Origin: Selenomonas sp.
GTDB taxonomy: Bacteria > Bacillota_C > Negativicutes > Selenomonadales > Selenomonadaceae
Length of the DNA stretch: 5,596 nt
Assembly (NCBI GenBank): GCA_017940705.1
Contig: JAGAYB010000051.1
Location: 1-5,596 of the forward strand
Reading direction: 5' to 3'
Shown: positions 4,643 through 5,596 of the stretch, piece after piece
How the letters are laid out: every line of letters begins with the position of its first letter
Position numbering within the stretch: position 1 is the stretch's first letter
Position numbers and translations under genes: made by a program
Notes under the pieces: generated by a model
Told to the model about the DNA's origin: nothing
What the model saw: the letters and a program-made list of their open reading frames with translations, nothing else
Databases searched by the model: none

Positions 4643-5596
4643 GTGGACAAAAGACAAGCGGAAGCGGCAGCGGTGAAGGCGGCCGAAGAAGCCTTTGACC
4701 GCAGGCGGCGGACTATCGGGCTGTTCGGTGCGCCGATTTTGGCGCTGCTGGTTTTCTTGACGCCTATTGCCGGGCTGACACTGGAGGCTCATAAACTGCT
4801 GGCGATTATGGTGCTGGTGGCGCTGTGGTGGATTACAGAGCCGGTACCTATTCCCGTCACTTCGCTGCTGGGGCCGACACTGGCGGTCATTACCGGCGTG
4901 GTGCCGGCAAGTTCAGCCTTTGCGGCGTTTGCCAATTCCATGATTTTCCTGTTCATGGGCGGATTTATTTTAGCCAAGGCCATGATGACCCACGGCCTTG
5001 ATAAACGCTTTGCCTACTGGCTGCTGTCACGGGAGTGGGTCGGCTCGAATCCGAAACGGATTTTTCTCGCCGTGGGACTTGCCGCAGCCCTCTGCTCCGG
5101 CTGGGTCAGCAATACGGCGACAGCGGCGATGATGTTTCCCATCTGTCTGGGGCTCTTAACTTCCATCAAGGAAATGTTTGCCGCCAATGGCCGGGAGATT
5201 CATCTGCACGAGTATAAATATGCGACCGGACTTATGCTGATGACGGCTTATTCCTGCTCAATCGGCGGCGTTTTGACACCTATCGGCACTCCGCCGAACC
5301 TCATCATGCTGGGCTTTTTGGATACCATGTGTGACATTCATGTATCATTCTTCCAGTGGATGACATGGGGCTTTATTGCGATGGTGGTTTACTTCGGTAT
5401 TGCATACGTGGTGCTTTCCCGGATGTTCCCGGCTGATGTTGACCGTATTGAGGGCGCGGATATTTTTATCAGAACCAGGCTGGCCGAACTGGGCGGCTGG
5501 ACGCGTGCGCAGAAGAATACGCTGCTGGCATTTATCGTAGCTGTTACCCTGTGGGTGCTGCCGGGCTCTTTGTCCATTGCCTTTGGCAGTACAGAC
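4643..5596 (+). CDS. DASS/SLC13 family sodium:anion (dicarboxylate) symporter, N-terminal part, cut by the window edge
   Basis: The frame stays open for 318 codons to the last base; the family is usually about 450-550 residues, so the C-terminal part lies outside. The product is an inner-membrane secondary transporter that would import di- or tricarboxylates, or possibly sulfate, with sodium. A charged cytoplasmic N terminus (1-24, ending FDRRRRT) is followed by hydrophobic helices. Family motifs are WWITEPVPIPVTSLLGP (62-78), FMGGFILAKAM (104-114), the SNT sodium-site motif in WVSNTATAAMMFP (154-166), and GGVLTPIGTPPNLIMLG (208-224), the first re-entrant substrate and ion loop. The second SNT repeat should lie beyond the window. 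Substrate cannot be fixed from this part: succinate, malate, fumarate, citrate or tartrate are all plausible. The start is GTG with a strong ribosome binding site. It follows a terminator and so probably forms a separate transcription unit. Confidence 0.93.
   Translation, partial: MDKRQAEAAAVKAAEEAFDRRRRTIGLFGAPILALLVFLTPIAGLTLEAHKLLAIMVLVALWWITEPVPIPVTSLLGPTLAVITGVVPASSAFAAFANSMIFLFMGGFILAKAMMTHGLDKRFAYWLLSREWVGSNPKRIFLAVGLAAALCSGWVSNTATAAMMFPICLGLLTSIKEMFAANGREIHLHEYKYATGLMLMTAYSCSIGGVLTPIGTPPNLIMLGFLDTMCDIHVSFFQWMTWGFIAMVVYFGIAYVVLSRMFPADVDRIEGADIFIRTRLAELGGWTRAQKNTLLAFIVAVTLWVLPGSLSIAFGSTD

Noticed and set aside
4457..4792. A minus-strand frame (111 codons) across the terminator and the symporter start
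   Set aside because: It crosses the terminator hairpin and the symporter N terminus, has no ribosome binding site of note and no recognisable domain.

Overview
The window looks like chromosomal housekeeping and accessory DNA from an anaerobic, low-to-mid GC Firmicute. My best guess is the Negativicutes (Selenomonas/Mitsuokella-like). This rests on gene content (rsmD-coaD followed by a membrane-less coiled-coil protein, a DUF4127 protein, a DASS-type anion symporter), strong AGGAGG-type ribosome binding sites, two GTG starts and roughly even base composition. No rRNA or tRNA is present to confirm it, so the taxonomy is inference.

Layout. (1) Bases 1-1019: a monocistronic lipoprotein gene for a polar amino acid ABC transporter binding protein (113-910). 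It has a consensus sigma-70 promoter (TTGACA, 18-bp spacer, TATAAT) and a long stem-loop terminator after it. No permease or ATPase gene is next to it in the window. (2) Bases 1040-2722, minus strand: a 560-residue DUF4127 protein with an N-terminal hydrophobic anchor, convergent with the binding-protein gene. Its function is unknown. (3) Bases 2723-2850: a compact divergent promoter region with back-to-back promoters and a small palindrome between them. (4) Bases 2851-4484: a tight three-gene operon with 5- and 6-base gaps, namely rsmD (16S rRNA G966 methyltransferase), coaD (phosphopantetheine adenylyltransferase) and a soluble coiled-coil protein, closed by a clear intrinsic terminator at 4530-4556. 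(5) From 4643 to the right edge: the first 318 codons of a DASS/SLC13 sodium:anion (probably dicarboxylate) symporter, starting with GTG and running out of the window.

The genes form four or five independent transcription units rather than one system. rsmD and coaD serve ribosome modification and coenzyme A synthesis, and the coiled-coil partner is a conserved passenger of unknown role. The two transport genes suggest uptake of amino acids and organic acids. I see no mobile element, CRISPR array, RNA gene or clear new defence or biosynthetic system. The least understood items are the DUF4127 protein, the coaD-linked coiled-coil protein, the unusual CoaD residue at the pantetheine site and the long hairpin between the convergent genes. 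No gene-free stretch exceeds about 160 bases.
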